A stretch of DNA of 64,000 nucleotides from Zhouia amylolytica (GTDB lineage: Bacteria > Bacteroidota > Bacteroidia > Flavobacteriales > Flavobacteriaceae): assembly GCF_900116365.1 (NCBI RefSeq), contig NZ_FPAG01000006.1:186001-250000 (forward strand). Direction: 5' to 3'. The notes beneath the pieces were generated by a model. The model made no database searches. It was not told the DNA's origin and was given only the letters and a program-made list of their open reading frames with translations. How positions within the stretch are numbered: position 1 is the stretch's first letter; every line of letters starts with the position of its first letter. Positions 1 through 10,300 of the stretch are shown in pieces. Position numbers and translations under genes: made by a program.

Positions 1-957
1 AATTTAAGTCACGCTTCTGTTAAGGCTGAGTTGGTAAGTGTATTTCATTTTGGGATACAGCGTGAGATGTCTGATCGTTTTACATTAGGAGGGCGTCTTA
101 AGGTTTATTCAGGTATTGCTGATGTTTCGTCAACCAATAATAAAGGACGTTTTTTTACCGAGTTTGGCCAGCGAAATGAATATATACATTCCATTATAGC
201 GGATCTCGAATTACAAACCTCCGGGTACAAGATCATTGATGCCCTTGAAGACGGAGATAATATAGCAGACAACCTTTATCAACGATTTAAAGAACGTGCT
301 TTTTTTGGGGGTAATTTAGGTCTGGGGGTAGACCTGGGTTTTTCCTATCGTTTAGATGATCAATGGAAGTTAACTGCCAGTATCCTCGATTTAGGTTTTA
401 TACATCATTCGAAAGATGTTAAAAATTATACGTACAACGGAAGGTATGATTTTGAAGGGCTTGAGTTGTTGTTTCCAGGAGTGGTAGATGACAACAATGA
501 TGTATACGATTATTGGCAAAACCTGGTGGATGATCTCAGAGATCTTTATGATACAACTTCAACACGTTATACTACTTTAAGGCCAGTTAAGTTCAATAGC
601 AGTATTTCCTATTCTTTCGGAAGACCTGGCGGTAAAATATGTGATTGCAGGGCTACCTACAGGGATTATGTAAACAAGGTGGGAATGCATTTATTTATGA
701 TTCACAGGCCAAGATATCCGCAAACGGCACTCACGGCCTATTACCAAAGACGTTTAACAGACTTCCTTGATGTTAAGGCGACTTATACAATTGATAAATT
801 TTCGTATACGAACCTTGGAATTGGCATTTCTTCTCGTATTGGTAAATTTAATTTCTATATTTTAGCAGATAATCTACTGGAATATGAAAATCTGGCTGAG
901 GCGCACAATGCTTCGGTGCAATTGGGATTAAATTACATAGTTCCAGGTAGGAATTAA
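1..957 (+). CDS. DUF5723-type envelope protein, 3' part of gene
   Basis: The reading frame is open from the first base of the window, so the N-terminus lies upstream. A TTG at position 31 is in frame but there is no reason to think it is the start. About 318 residues are visible. They alternate polar and aromatic/glycine residues like an outer-membrane beta-barrel, with stretches such as LGVDLGFSYRLDDQW and ASILDLGFIHHS that recall the DUF5723 family of Bacteroidetes. It ends without a long tail after a GLNYIVPG strand. The next gene follows 26 bp later on the same strand and is probably co-transcribed. Function is unknown. Family assignment is from recall of motifs and is moderately sure. 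Confidence 0.7.
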   Translation, partial: NLSHASVKAELVSVFHFGIQREMSDRFTLGGRLKVYSGIADVSSTNNKGRFFTEFGQRNEYIHSIIADLELQTSGYKIIDALEDGDNIADNLYQRFKERAFFGGNLGLGVDLGFSYRLDDQWKLTASILDLGFIHHSKDVKNYTYNGRYDFEGLELLFPGVVDDNNDVYDYWQNLVDDLRDLYDTTSTRYTTLRPVKFNSSISYSFGRPGGKICDCRATYRDYVNKVGMHLFMIHRPRYPQTALTAYYQRRLTDFLDVKATYTIDKFSYTNLGIGISSRIGKFNFYILADNLLEYENLAEAHNASVQLGLNYIVPGRN

Positions 958-983
958 AATGAGTGTAAAATAAAAGTAGTTTT

Positions 984-1763
984 ATGAAAAAGTTTTTGAT
1001 TGTATTTTTAATCAGTGCTTATGGGTTTGCTCAGAGTTCGGTAAATGATTATAAATATGTGATCGTTCCTAAAAAATATGAATTCTTAAAGGAAGAGAAT
1101 AAATACAGATTGAACACCCTTACCAAGTTTATGCTTGAGGAAGGTAACTTTAATGCGGTGTATAGTGACGAAATGCCTGCAGATCTTAGATTAGACCCGT
1201 GCAAGGGTTTAAAGGTGGATGTGATTAATAACTCAGGATTGTTTACCACCAAATTGAATGTTGTTTTTAAAGATTGTGGAGACAGAGTAATATTTACTTC
1301 AGAAGAAGGAAAAAGTAAGATTAAGGAGTATCAAGGAGCTTATCACGAGGCTTTAAAAAGAGCTTTTGTTTCTGTTAAAGCTCTTAATTATAAGTATCAG
1401 CCTAAAGAAGAAAGTGTAACCGTAGCTGCTGTCCCGGCGACGCCTGTCACCCCTGCTGCTAAGGTAGAGAAACCTGTTGTAACGGAAAAGGAAGCTGTAA
1501 CTCCGGCAGTGGTTAATACGGAGGCCAGGGTAAGTAAGAGTGCTTTAGGTACGTTATATGCGCAGCCAATAGAGAATGGATATCAATTGGTAGATATGTC
1601 TCCAAAGGTAGTTATGTATTTAAAAGCTACTTCCCAACAACATATGTACATTGCTCAAAAAGGTTCATTAAGTGGAACTGTATATAAGGATGGCAGCAAT
1701 TGGTATTTTGAGTTTTATGAAGATGGAAAGTTAAAAAAGGAATTGCTCGATATTAAGTTTTAG
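984..1763 (+). CDS. secreted two-domain protein of unknown function
   Basis: A 259-residue protein with a clear N-terminal signal peptide (MKKFLIVFLISAYGFAQ, cleavage near residue 17) and no lipobox. An alpha/beta-looking N-terminal domain spans about residues 18-136 and contains two cysteines, C73 and C98, that could form a disulfide. Residues 140-185 are a low-complexity linker rich in Pro, Val, Thr and Ala. A compact C-terminal domain of about 70 residues (188-259) follows. It sits 26 bp after the DUF5723-type gene and is closed by a hairpin terminator, so the two look like the end of one operon. I recognise no enzymatic motif. Periplasmic or outer-membrane location is inferred from the signal peptide. 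Confidence 0.75.
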   Translation: MKKFLIVFLISAYGFAQSSVNDYKYVIVPKKYEFLKEENKYRLNTLTKFMLEEGNFNAVYSDEMPADLRLDPCKGLKVDVINNSGLFTTKLNVVFKDCGDRVIFTSEEGKSKIKEYQGAYHEALKRAFVSVKALNYKYQPKEESVTVAAVPATPVTPAAKVEKPVVTEKEAVTPAVVNTEARVSKSALGTLYAQPIENGYQLVDMSPKVVMYLKATSQQHMYIAQKGSLSGTVYKDGSNWYFEFYEDGKLKKELLDIKF

Positions 1764-1791
1764 TCTATTTAGTACAATTCATTTATATGTT

Positions 1792-1820
1792 AAAACACCG
1801 ATGTATAATCGGTGTTTTTT
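1792..1820 (+). terminator. intrinsic terminator after the 984-1763 gene
   Basis: A 9-bp perfect stem (AACACCGAT at 1794-1802 with ATCGGTGTT at 1808-1816) around a five-base loop is followed by a run of T. It lies about 30 bp after the stop codon of the secreted protein. Confidence 0.85.
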
Positions 1821-1859
1821 TATGGCTTATACTTGGCTTATGTAGATAATAGAATAAGG

Positions 1860-1912
1860 ATTACATAGGGATAATATGGGGATAATATGGGGATAACATG
1901 GGGATAACTATG
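1860..1912. repeat. short tandem repeat, about 11-bp unit
   Basis: Units read ATTACATAGGG (1860-1870), ATAATATGGGG (1871-1881), ATAATATGGGG (1882-1892), ATAACATGGGG (1893-1903), then a partial ATAACTATG. Two units are identical and the others differ by a few bases. The G-tracts are spaced exactly one repeat apart. Confidence 0.85.
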
Positions 1913-2191
1913 TAATAAGTAGTCTTATGCCTTGCTTTTTGTAGGTAAATTGCTTAAGGTATTTGTTTAGGTAAAGACTTCAATAGCTACTTTAACTGAT
2001 ACCATGGTTCAGCCGGCATAGAATTATTAAGTTGTTATGGTTTACCATTGATTATATTTAGATTTTGTGTATTTCTTTTTTGAATAGAGTCGTCAATCAT
2101 ACACCTGTAACCTTTGGTTGTCGGGCTTGAGTTCTTTATACGGGTAGTTCCGGGATAGACGATTGTTTGTCTTTTCTGAGAAGAGTGCTTA

Positions 2192-3469
2192 TTAATAGTT
2201 GTATTTGTCTTTCCAGCGATTTTTAAGAAACTCTCTTAATGCACTCTCTCGTTGATTATTTCCAGGTTCAAAAAACTTAGTGTTTTTAATTTCATCCGGT
2301 AAAAACTCCTGATCCACAAAATTGTTTGCGTAGTTATGGGAGTATTGATAGTCTTTCCCATAACCTATGTCTTTCATTAGTTTGGTAGGAGCATTTCTTA
2401 AATGTAAAGGAACAGAAAGGTCTCCGGTCTGTCTTACTTTTTGAATTGCCTCGTTAATGGCCATATACGAAGCATTACTCTTTGGAGATGTGGCTAAATA
2501 TACAGCGCATTGACTTAAAATGATACGAGCTTCTGGATAGCCGATGGTAGTTACTGCCTGAAAGGTATTGTTCGCCATAATCAGTGCCGTAGGGTTGGCG
2601 TTACCAATATCTTCTGATGCTGCAATAAGCATTCTTCTTGCAATAAATTTTACATCTTCACCACCTTCAATCATTCTCGCAAGCCAGTATACAGCCCCGT
2701 TTGGGTCACTTCCACGTATTGATTTTATAAAAGCAGAAACGATGTCATAATGCTGTTCGCCGGTTTTGTCGTAAAGGACGGTGTTTTTCTGGACTCTCTG
2801 TTGAACGATATCATTGGTGATGACGATATGATCTGAGCCATCAGCATTGATGATTAGTTCAAAGATATTTAATAGTTTTCTCCCGTCACCACCCGAAAGT
2901 CTTAGTAGGGCTTCCGTTTCTTTAAGCTCAACATTTTTTTTAGCTAATAGTGTGTCTTTTATTAAAGCACGATGTAATAAGTTTTCCAGGTCTGTTTTGT
3001 TGAAAGGATTTAGAATATATACCTGGCATCTTGAGAGTAGGGCGGGGATGACCTCGAAACTTGGATTTTCTGTGGTGGCACCAATTAATGTAACCCATCC
3101 TTTTTCAACAGCTGCAAGGAGCGAGTCTTGTTGTGCTTTGCTAAACCTATGAATTTCATCAATAAAGAGAATAGGGTTTTTAGTTGTGAAGAGACCACCG
3201 CTCTGCTTGGCCTTTTCTATAACTTCACGTACGTCTTTAACACCACTGCTTATAGCGCTGAGGGTATAAAAGGGTCTTCCACTTTCATTAGCGATAATGT
3301 TGGCTAAGGTCGTCTTTCCGGTACCTGGTGGGCCCCAGAGTATTAAAGATGGGATGATGCCATTTTTAATTTGTTGTGTTAACGATCCTGTTGGGCCAAT
3401 AAGATGCTTCTGACTGATATAGTCATCCAGCGTTTTTGGACGAATACGTTCTGCTAATGGTTCATTCAT
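2192..3469 (-). CDS. rarA: replication-associated recombination protein A (AAA+ ATPase)
   Basis: A 425-residue AAA+ ATPase of the RarA/MgsA/WRNIP1 family, which acts at stalled replication forks and is structurally related to clamp-loader subunits. The N-terminus opens with [17 protein letters not shown], characteristic of RarA and RuvB-like loaders. Walker A is GPPGTGKT at residues 46-53 and Walker B is DEIHR at 104-108. A sensor-1 region ([10 protein letters not shown]) and the C-terminal helical tetramerisation region (about 250-425) are present. Length is normal for the family. The ATG start at 3469 is followed directly by these conserved residues. It is transcribed alone, divergently from the rhomboid gene across a 99-bp gap. 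Confidence 0.95.
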   Translation of the reverse strand: MNEPLAERIRPKTLDDYISQKHLIGPTGSLTQQIKNGIIPSLILWGPPGTGKTTLANIIANESGRPFYTLSAISSGVKDVREVIEKAKQSGGLFTTKNPILFIDEIHRFSKAQQDSLLAAVEKGWVTLIGATTENPSFEVIPALLSRCQVYILNPFNKTDLENLLHRALIKDTLLAKKNVELKETEALLRLSGGDGRKLLNIFELIINADGSDHIVITNDIVQQRVQKNTVLYDKTGEQHYDIVSAFIKSIRGSDPNGAVYWLARMIEGGEDVKFIARRMLIAASEDIGNANPTALIMANNTFQAVTTIGYPEARIILSQCAVYLATSPKSNASYMAINEAIQKVRQTGDLSVPLHLRNAPTKLMKDIGYGKDYQYSHNYANNFVDQEFLPDEIKNTKFFEPGNNQRESALREFLKNRWKDKYNY

Positions 3470-3568
3470 GCTTTAAAATTACTATATTTCAATTGTAAAA
3501 AGGTGTTGAAAACCCAGAAATGCAAACTTAGCATTTATATTTAGGTTTTATTAAAGAAGGAATCCAGG

Positions 3569-4339
3569 ATGAAACGAGATTATGATTTTAAATTTGATAC
3601 AAGCGTTATAGCGTTGCCATTATTTTTTGTATTATTTATATGGTTGGTGTATTGGTTTGAAATTCGCTTTGGCTATGACTTTACTTCGTATGGGGTTTAT
3701 CCGCGAACTTTTAAAGGGTTAAGGGGTGTTCTGTTTAGTCCCTTTATTCATAGCTCAATAGAACATTTATATAACAATACAATACCTTCTTTTGTGATGT
3801 TGATGGCGGTTCGATATTTTTATCGGGACATTACCATCAAAGTTATCGTTATCGGAATCATTGCCAGTGGAGTTTTAACCTGGTTAATCGGGAGACCTTC
3901 TTATCATATAGGAGCCAGCGGATTAATTTATGCCCTGGTTAGTTTTGTTTTTTTTAAAGGAGTCATTACGCGATATTTTCGCTTAGTCGCCCTGTCCCTG
4001 ATTGTAGTTTTTCTTTATGGGAGTTTTCTATGGTATTTATTTCCTATAGAGGATGGGATTTCCTGGGAAGGTCATTTATCGGGATTTGTGGTAGGGCTAC
4101 TGATGGCGTTGTTCATAAAACGAAGTATACCGTTAGCAACTAAATATAAGTGGGAAGAGGACGGATACCAAGAGGATAACGATCCTTTTTTAAGACACTT
4201 TGATGAGCACGGAAACTTTATTCCTTCAAGTGAATTAGATAAGGATGTCGATTCCAATACGCATACCTTAGAAGCTGGGACACGTATCCATTATCACTAT
4301 ACCAGAAAGAAAGAAATCGGTGAAGATGATCAGTTATGA
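3569..4339 (+). CDS. rhomboid family intramembrane serine protease
   Basis: A 256-residue polytopic membrane protein. The rhomboid active-site elements are visible: H66-x-x-N69/N70 in IEHLYNN, the catalytic serine S117 in GASG (115-118), and the catalytic histidine H169 in WEGHLSG, each inside or next to a hydrophobic segment. Rhomboids cleave transmembrane segments of substrates within the bilayer. After the last membrane segment (ending near residue 185) a hydrophilic tail of about 70 residues, rich in Asp, Glu and His, probably lies in the cytoplasm. The gene runs convergently into rlmB and the two overlap by 6 bp. The substrate cannot be inferred. Confidence 0.9.
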   Translation: MKRDYDFKFDTSVIALPLFFVLFIWLVYWFEIRFGYDFTSYGVYPRTFKGLRGVLFSPFIHSSIEHLYNNTIPSFVMLMAVRYFYRDITIKVIVIGIIASGVLTWLIGRPSYHIGASGLIYALVSFVFFKGVITRYFRLVALSLIVVFLYGSFLWYLFPIEDGISWEGHLSGFVVGLLMALFIKRSIPLATKYKWEEDGYQEDNDPFLRHFDEHGNFIPSSELDKDVDSNTHTLEAGTRIHYHYTRKKEIGEDDQL

Positions 4340-5071
4340 TAAACGTTGTCGAACCACTTCGTATAAGAAGGCTCCACAAGCTACCGAAACGTTCAGGGAA
4401 CCTATAGAACCATACATAGGTAATTTGGCCTTATGATCGGTTAGCTTTAGAACTGACGGTGAAATACCAACATCTTCTGACCCCATAATGATCGCAGATG
4501 GTAATTTGAAATCTATATCGTAGATCATTTGCTCGGTTTTTTCAGTTGCAGCGACCACCTGAATACCTGATGCCTGAAGTTGAAACATCGCATCTTTTAT
4601 GTGGTCAACTTTACAGATAGGTATGTTAAATGCGGCTCCAGCTGATGTTTTTACCGTGTCTGCATTGATGGGGGCAGCTCCTTTTTTCTGAATGATAATT
4701 CCATTAACGCCTGTACATTCTGCTGTTCTTATAATCGCGCCAAAGTTGCGAACATCTGAAAGCTGGTCAAGAATTAAAAATAGTGGGGTTTTGCCGGATT
4801 CTATAACCTCGAGTACAAGATCATCAAGATTATGAAATTCTACGGGAGAAATATTGGCAACAACTCCCTGATGGTTTTGTTTAGATAATCTGTTAAGCTT
4901 TTCAACAGGAACATAGGAAGCACTGATGCCATTCTTACGAACCAGGGTTTCCAATTCAGCAATTAAATCTCCTCTCAATCCTTTTTGTATAAAAATCTTG
5001 TCGATGTCTTTATCACTGTTTATGGCCTCAATAACAGTTCTTATCCCGTATATCTGATATTCCTTTTTCAC
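4334..5071 (-). CDS. rlmB: 23S rRNA (guanosine-2'-O)-methyltransferase RlmB, SpoU/TrmH family
   Basis: A 245-residue SPOUT methyltransferase. The three SpoU motifs are intact: NFGAIIRTAE at 109-118, MGSEDVGIS at 196-204 and SLNVSVACG at 225-233, which form the trefoil-knot SAM site. An N-terminal substrate-binding domain of about 75 residues (YGIRTVIEAI...QGVVA) matches RlmB, which methylates G2251 of 23S rRNA in E. coli. The start is GTG at 5071; there is no in-frame ATG near it. Assignment to RlmB rather than another TrmH-family enzyme rests on that N-terminal domain. It ends by overlapping the rhomboid gene. Confidence 0.88.
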   Translation of the reverse strand: MKKEYQIYGIRTVIEAINSDKDIDKIFIQKGLRGDLIAELETLVRKNGISASYVPVEKLNRLSKQNHQGVVANISPVEFHNLDDLVLEVIESGKTPLFLILDQLSDVRNFGAIIRTAECTGVNGIIIQKKGAAPINADTVKTSAGAAFNIPICKVDHIKDAMFQLQASGIQVVAATEKTEQMIYDIDFKLPSAIIMGSEDVGISPSVLKLTDHKAKLPMYGSIGSLNVSVACGAFLYEVVRQRLS

Positions 5072-5114
5072 TTTGGTATCTTTCTTCAGCTTGATTTCAA
5101 GGCGTAAAGGTATG

Positions 5115-5142
5115 AAAAAACCGACTCGAATAGAGTCGGTTT
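5115..5142 (-). terminator. terminator downstream of the 5167-5853 gene
   Basis: A 9-bp perfect stem (AACCGACTC at 5119-5127 with GAGTCGGTT at 5133-5141, loop of five) is followed on the minus strand by a U-run encoded by the A-tract at 5115-5120. It lies between the stop of the secreted protein and the start of rlmB, so the two are probably separate transcription units. Confidence 0.85.
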
Positions 5143-5166
5143 AAATTATTTTGTTGTGAACTGTAT

Positions 5167-5853
5167 TTATAAGCTGTAATAATATTTAACTACAGGAACA
5201 AGATCGGCAGGTTCCTTAAGTTTAATGTTGTTATCTTTTAAATACTTTTTGATTTCATCTTTCTTATCTGCAAAAAAGTTCAACACAGAAGATTTATTTA
5301 ATTTAACCTCCTCGTATTTGTCGTATTTATTCATGACGAATACATTGGTGTCTTGATCGAATTCACCTCCTTTATTATTGTATCTGCTCGATTGCCAACC
5401 ACTAGCGTTTGGATCTTTAAAATCACTGCTGTATTCAACAATTACTTTTCTGTATGGTGGGTTTGCGATGCAATAGTATTTTGTTTTTTGCTTTGTATCA
5501 ACGAATTCTGAACTACTGATTTTACTAAAGATATATGTATTATTATCATGATTCAGAACAAAACCCGGGAAGGTGTTTCCATCAACCAGCTTTGGGTCTT
5601 CATTGTCATTTTTTCTAAAGAATAATTGGTTGTTGTAGGTGTTGTATATAAGTTGGGTTTGATCCAGAAACTTACCATTTTGGTCTACAACATTACCTTT
5701 AGACCAGGATTTAAGAAAGAAAGGACTTCCTTTAGCAGCTACCTGGCTTGAGGTGAAACCATCTGAAATTGATGAGGCACCTCTGTTATTAGTGATTTGT
5801 GCTGATGCGAATGTGATCAGCAGCATTAAGCAAATTGTAAATAAATTTTTCAT
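5167..5853 (-). CDS. secreted protein of unknown function
   Basis: A 228-residue protein with a type I signal peptide (MKNLFTICLMLLITFASAQ) and no lipobox. The mature part is rich in Asn, Lys, Tyr and Phe, contains a single Cys (in YYCIANPPYR) near the middle, and has no motif I recognise. The segment about residues 40-110 (GNVVDQNGKFLD, TFPGFVLNHD) looks like beta-strand. It is a single-gene unit bounded by terminators on both sides. Periplasmic or secreted location is inferred from the signal peptide. Confidence 0.75.
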   Translation of the reverse strand: MKNLFTICLMLLITFASAQITNNRGASSISDGFTSSQVAAKGSPFFLKSWSKGNVVDQNGKFLDQTQLIYNTYNNQLFFRKNDNEDPKLVDGNTFPGFVLNHDNNTYIFSKISSSEFVDTKQKTKYYCIANPPYRKVIVEYSSDFKDPNASGWQSSRYNNKGGEFDQDTNVFVMNKYDKYEEVKLNKSSVLNFFADKKDEIKKYLKDNNIKLKEPADLVPVVKYYYSL

Positions 5854-5884
5854 AATGTTTTGAGTATATAGTGGTTAATATACA

Positions 5885-5920
5885 AAAAAAACCTGCTTGA
5901 TTATAGCAAGCAGGTTTTTT
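5885..5920 (-). terminator. terminator after the first susD gene
   Basis: A long stem (AAAAAACCTGCTTG, 5885-5899 region, pairing with CAAGCAGGTTTTTT at 5907-5920) around a loop of about seven bases. It lies 19 bp after the susD stop on the minus strand and has T-runs on both strands, so it could act in both directions. Confidence 0.85.
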
Positions 5921-5938
5921 TAAGAATTCAAATTATTT

Positions 5939-7381
5939 TTATTGGTTAATCCAAAGAATAGTATCAAGGTTATCTGGTCCTTGTGCAGAAACAGCCGCAT
6001 TGTAATTCTCTTCGTTAAGAGCTCCTGCCGTAGCAGAATATGCGTGTCTCTGAGGGATTCCAGTTGCATTACTTAATAGATCGTCTGGAGCAGTCAATGG
6101 TCTTTCATAACCCATTGCTTTTTGTCTTCTCCATTCAGCCCAGCTATTGTATCCTTGAAGGAACATAGCAACCCACTTTTCATAAGCGATATCTTCTAAA
6201 GAAGAATATGGGTTTAATGTAATGTAAGCTGTAGCTTCAGTAGCATCTACACCCCATTGCTCCATAGAAGCAGCAATAGCCTGATCGTATAAAGCAGAAG
6301 CATCTTCAGAAGTCCACCCTAAAGCAGCAGCTTCAGCTCTAGCGAATAATACTTCAGAATACGTGTAAATGTAAAGTGGAGCATCACTTTTTGTAATGAT
6401 ATCAGCGGTAATGAATGAATAATCATCAGTAGCTGAGTTTGATTGCCCATAAGGTGCACCAACATAAGTACCTGAATTAGTTGCAGGATCAGCCATTTTC
6501 GTTAGTCTTGGATCTTCCGGTACAGTTGGAGTTCCAGAACCAATTAGGGCATCAGCAAAAACATCACTAATTAAATAATCTCTACGACCCTGATCTACGA
6601 AATGATCTTGATAAAAGTTATCATTTGTATCCTCGTTTAAGTAAGGGTAGTAAATGTTGTTGGCATTTGAAGAGATAGCATTGTTATACGCTTCATTGAA
6701 TTTAGCTGAACCTGTTGTAGGATCTGCGTTAGATAAACGTAATGCCATGGTCATTTTAATGGTATTACCAAATTCTCTCCATAATGTCATATCACCATTT
6801 AAAAGGTAGTCACCAGTTGGACCGTTACCAGAGTTGATCATTCCCAAAGCGCTGTCGATCTCATCGAATAATCCCATGTAGATAGACTCTTGCGAGTCAT
6901 ACTTTGGATATTGATTTTCTAAACCTTTAATCGCTTCAGTGTAAGGAATCATACCCCATCTGTCAGTCATATGGTGTAGTAAATACACTCTTAAGATGGT
7001 TGCTGCAGCAATCTGGTTGCCGTTTGAACCATAAGCCTGAGCATTAACTTTAGTAGCCTCATCCGTATTCAATTCAATAACTTTCTGAAGATCCACCAAA
7101 GTAGCATATAAGCCATTAAATCCCCAGTTTAAAGTTTGGTATCTCGATTCCTCATCGTATTGTCCGTTCGATAAATATTGAACGTAACAGTTCGTTGTAG
7201 TAGAAGAAACAATCCCGTCTAACGTTCTTTCCGCATTGGTAAGCAATGATGCAGAAGAAGCATCTGTCGGGCTGTTTGGATCTACGTTCATATCTCCAAA
7301 ATCTACTGTATCACAGGCTGTAAAAGAAAGAGATAAAGCCAGAATACAAAGCCAGATTTTATTTAAATTTATTTTTTTCAT
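5939..7381 (-). CDS. SusD/RagB-family nutrient-binding lipoprotein
   Basis: A 480-residue SusD-like protein, of the SusD-like_2 type judging from the motif VDPNSPTDAS soon after the lipobox. The signal peptide ends in SFTAC with the lipidated Cys near residue 23, followed by acidic residues (DTVDFGD) of the kind that direct Bacteroidetes lipoproteins to the cell surface. The C-terminal half carries family features such as EVLFARAEAAALGW and EKWVAMFLQGYNSWAEWRR. SusD proteins sit as lids on a SusC barrel and capture oligomeric nutrients. The partner susC ends 17 bp upstream. Neither sequence nor context shows the substrate. Confidence 0.92.
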   Translation of the reverse strand: MKKINLNKIWLCILALSLSFTACDTVDFGDMNVDPNSPTDASSASLLTNAERTLDGIVSSTTTNCYVQYLSNGQYDEESRYQTLNWGFNGLYATLVDLQKVIELNTDEATKVNAQAYGSNGNQIAAATILRVYLLHHMTDRWGMIPYTEAIKGLENQYPKYDSQESIYMGLFDEIDSALGMINSGNGPTGDYLLNGDMTLWREFGNTIKMTMALRLSNADPTTGSAKFNEAYNNAISSNANNIYYPYLNEDTNDNFYQDHFVDQGRRDYLISDVFADALIGSGTPTVPEDPRLTKMADPATNSGTYVGAPYGQSNSATDDYSFITADIITKSDAPLYIYTYSEVLFARAEAAALGWTSEDASALYDQAIAASMEQWGVDATEATAYITLNPYSSLEDIAYEKWVAMFLQGYNSWAEWRRQKAMGYERPLTAPDDLLSNATGIPQRHAYSATAGALNEENYNAAVSAQGPDNLDTILWINQ

Positions 7382-7398
7382 TTTCCTATAGCTTTATG

Positions 7399-10300
7399 TT
7401 AGAAAGTTAATTTTACGTTCACACCGAAACTTCTGGTGTTAGGCAACTGCCCACCTTCTGTCCAGTTTACACCGTTTGCCGTTTCTATCTCAGAAGGATC
7501 TAGACCTGGGATAGCAGAATCTATTAACCATACATTGTTAGCAAATACCCCTAAATTAACATCAGAGAAAGGAGTTTTCTCGATAAAGGCACTTGGAATA
7601 GAGTAGTCTAAACGTAAAGTTCTAAGTTTTACATAAGATGCATCGTATAACCATCTTTCGTGAAGAGCGAATAAACGTCCCCAGTATGTCTGAGCTTCAA
7701 CATAATATGAAGCCGGCTCTCCTGTGGTAACGTCAGCACCTTCGATCAAGATACCACCTGAATCAGCTCCAGCATCTGCGGCTGGTGTGTACCACCATCC
7801 ACCTGAACCTACGATAGCATCCCTTTCCGGGTTTCCTAAAGCGTTGTTTCCAACAGTTTCAGCACCTAAACCAGAGTAGTTGTTGAACATTCTCGTAACA
7901 GAGAATACTTTACCACCTTTCTGGAAGTCAAAGCTAAATTGGAAACTAAAGTTTTTATAACGTAACGTACCGAATGCACCCCCAGTAAAGTCTGGTAATA
8001 CATTACCTAAATATTGGTTGGTATCGTATTGAGGACTACCTGTACTAGATAGAAGGATTCTACCTTGGTCGTCTCTTTGGTATGCTCTACCGTAAATAGC
8101 TCCCCATTCTTCTCCAACTCTTTCTTGTAATTGAATACCTCTCCAGCTTGAAGATAGAACGTTTACATCAACACCGTCAGCGATTTTATTTACATAACGA
8201 TTTAAAGTAGCAATGTTGAATGACATATCCCATGAGAAGTTCTCTGTACGAACCGGAGTAACATTTAATGCAACTTCGATACCTTTATAGAACTGCTCTC
8301 CCTGGTTATCTCTTGTAGAGCTGTATCCTGTAGAACCATCAAGAGAAATCGGCACAGGTAATTCACTATCTGTTTTTTCGAAATAAGTGAAATCTAAACC
8401 GATTCTGTTGCTGAAGAACTGAACTTCACCACCAAGTTCTAATTCTTCTCTAACACCTCCTCTTAGGAATGGATTAGGGTAAGATGATCTTGTTGTTAAC
8501 GCACCATAGCTGCCGTAAGGAGTTCCTACAGCGTAAGTTTCTGAGTTTGCATATACACCTGGGAAGTTAGGTGCCTGAGCAAGACTCGCTCTTAATTTAC
8601 CAAACGTTAAAACGTTGTTTTCAGGTAATAATTTACTGAAGATGAAACTCGCTGAACCTCCATAAGTTTCAACTCTGTTGTCCTCTTCGTAAGCAGTAGA
8701 CTGCCAGTCTAAACGAGCTGAACCGTCTAAGTAAAGGATACCATCGAATAAACCTAAAGACGCTTTTGCGAACATTGATTTTCTTTGTGACTTAGATCTG
8801 TAGCTAGATACATTAGGTCTGTCAACAGATGTATTTAAGCTGTAAAAACCTTCAGTAGTTAATCCACCTACAGAGTTTGCATTGATGCTCTTGTAGTTAA
8901 ATGTACCGATCTCGAAACCTGCACTGGCAGAAAGGTCGATTGCATCAGTAAGATCTGTATCGTAGTTTGCGATACCAAAAATTTCATCTAAGCTATCTGT
9001 GCTTTCGCTTTCAGAATAACCTTCAACGCTTAGTCCACCAAAACCAGTTCGGCTGTTTGATTCATAAGTGTTCATTGATCTTCTTACTTCCACTGACGCA
9101 TTAAAGTCGTCTGTGAATTCATATGACATCCCAATTTTACTAAAGAATGCATTTTTATCCTGGAAGTTTAAGTTTTCATAAACTTCGAAGAAAGGAGAAT
9201 CCCAAAAAAGAGGTCTGGTGTTGGTAGGACTATTGATGTTCCAAGAAACGAATTCACCATTTCTTTTATAATCTCTCAATCTGTCGATATCCAACTGACG
9301 TTGCCACCACTGGTTAAAGTTTGAACCTAAGTTACCATACCCATTATCAGGGAAGTTCTTAGTTTGTCTTAACTGATAGTTAACGTTTGTAAAAGCAGTT
9401 AACTTTTCAGTAATATCAAAGGTAGCATTTACGGTACCTTGGATCGTGTTTCTGTCTGAGTTTGGAGAAACACTCTTTCTGTCGATGTTCTGGATCGATG
9501 CTCTAATTGAATAATCTTCACCACCTTTAGCAAATGTTAAAGAAGTGTTGTTCACAGAACCAGTCTGGTAAAAATCTTTAACGTTGCTTCCGTTTGGAGA
9601 AAAAGGTCTAAGCTTACCAAATTCAGGATCACCTACAATCCATGAATCCCAGTGACGAACCATTTGTCCTTCCATTCTTGGTCCCCAGCTTTCATCTGCA
9701 TAATATTCAACCATTTGCTGACCGTCGAAAGAAGCCCAGCTTGCAGGGTGTTGTGAAGGGTCATAGGTAAATGTGTTAAAGTCCTGGCTGTAACCACCAC
9801 CGTACTCATTCTGATAGTCAGGTAATAGGTAAACGTTTTCAATCGTAGAACTGTGGTTTACTGTAACTGAACTTACACCTTCTTTGGCCTTTTTGGTAGT
9901 TATGATAATTACACCATTGATACCTTGAGGTCCGTAAAGTGCTGTTGCAGCTGCACCTTTTAACACAGACATTTCTTCGATGTCATCAGTGTTAATGTCT
10001 GAAGATGCATTTACTTTAATACCATCAACGATATAAAGTACATTTGAATTACCTCTTAATCTAATTTGAGAGTTACCAAAACCTGTACTTGGAGCACCAA
10101 CAAACTGAACACCGGCAACTTTACCTGCTAAGGCGTTACTAATGTCTGTTTCTCTGGTTTGTACCAGGTCGTCACCTTTAACGGATTGTTGAGCGAAACC
10201 AATACTTTGACTTTCTCTTTTAATACCTAAGGCTGTTACTACAATTCCTTCCAGTTCTTCTGCAGCAACTTCTAACTGTACATTAATAGTGCTGGAAGCA

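Larger units (their letters stand above)
1764..2191. other. 428-bp gene-free stretch between convergent genes
   Basis: Apart from the terminator at its left end and the 11-bp tandem repeat at 1860-1912, I see no credible coding frame or RNA gene. It separates two genes that converge on it (the secreted protein from the left, rarA from the right). No strong terminator for rarA is visible; only a weak AGAC/GTCT pairing lies near 2160-2175. Confidence 0.5.

Noticed and set aside
1860-1912. Tandem repeat considered as a CRISPR array
   Set aside because: The units are 11 bp and directly adjacent, with no unique spacers and no cas genes nearby.
2051-2190. Possible gene remnant or RNA before rarA
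   Set aside because: No open frame of useful length and no cloverleaf or other RNA fold could be supported by eye.
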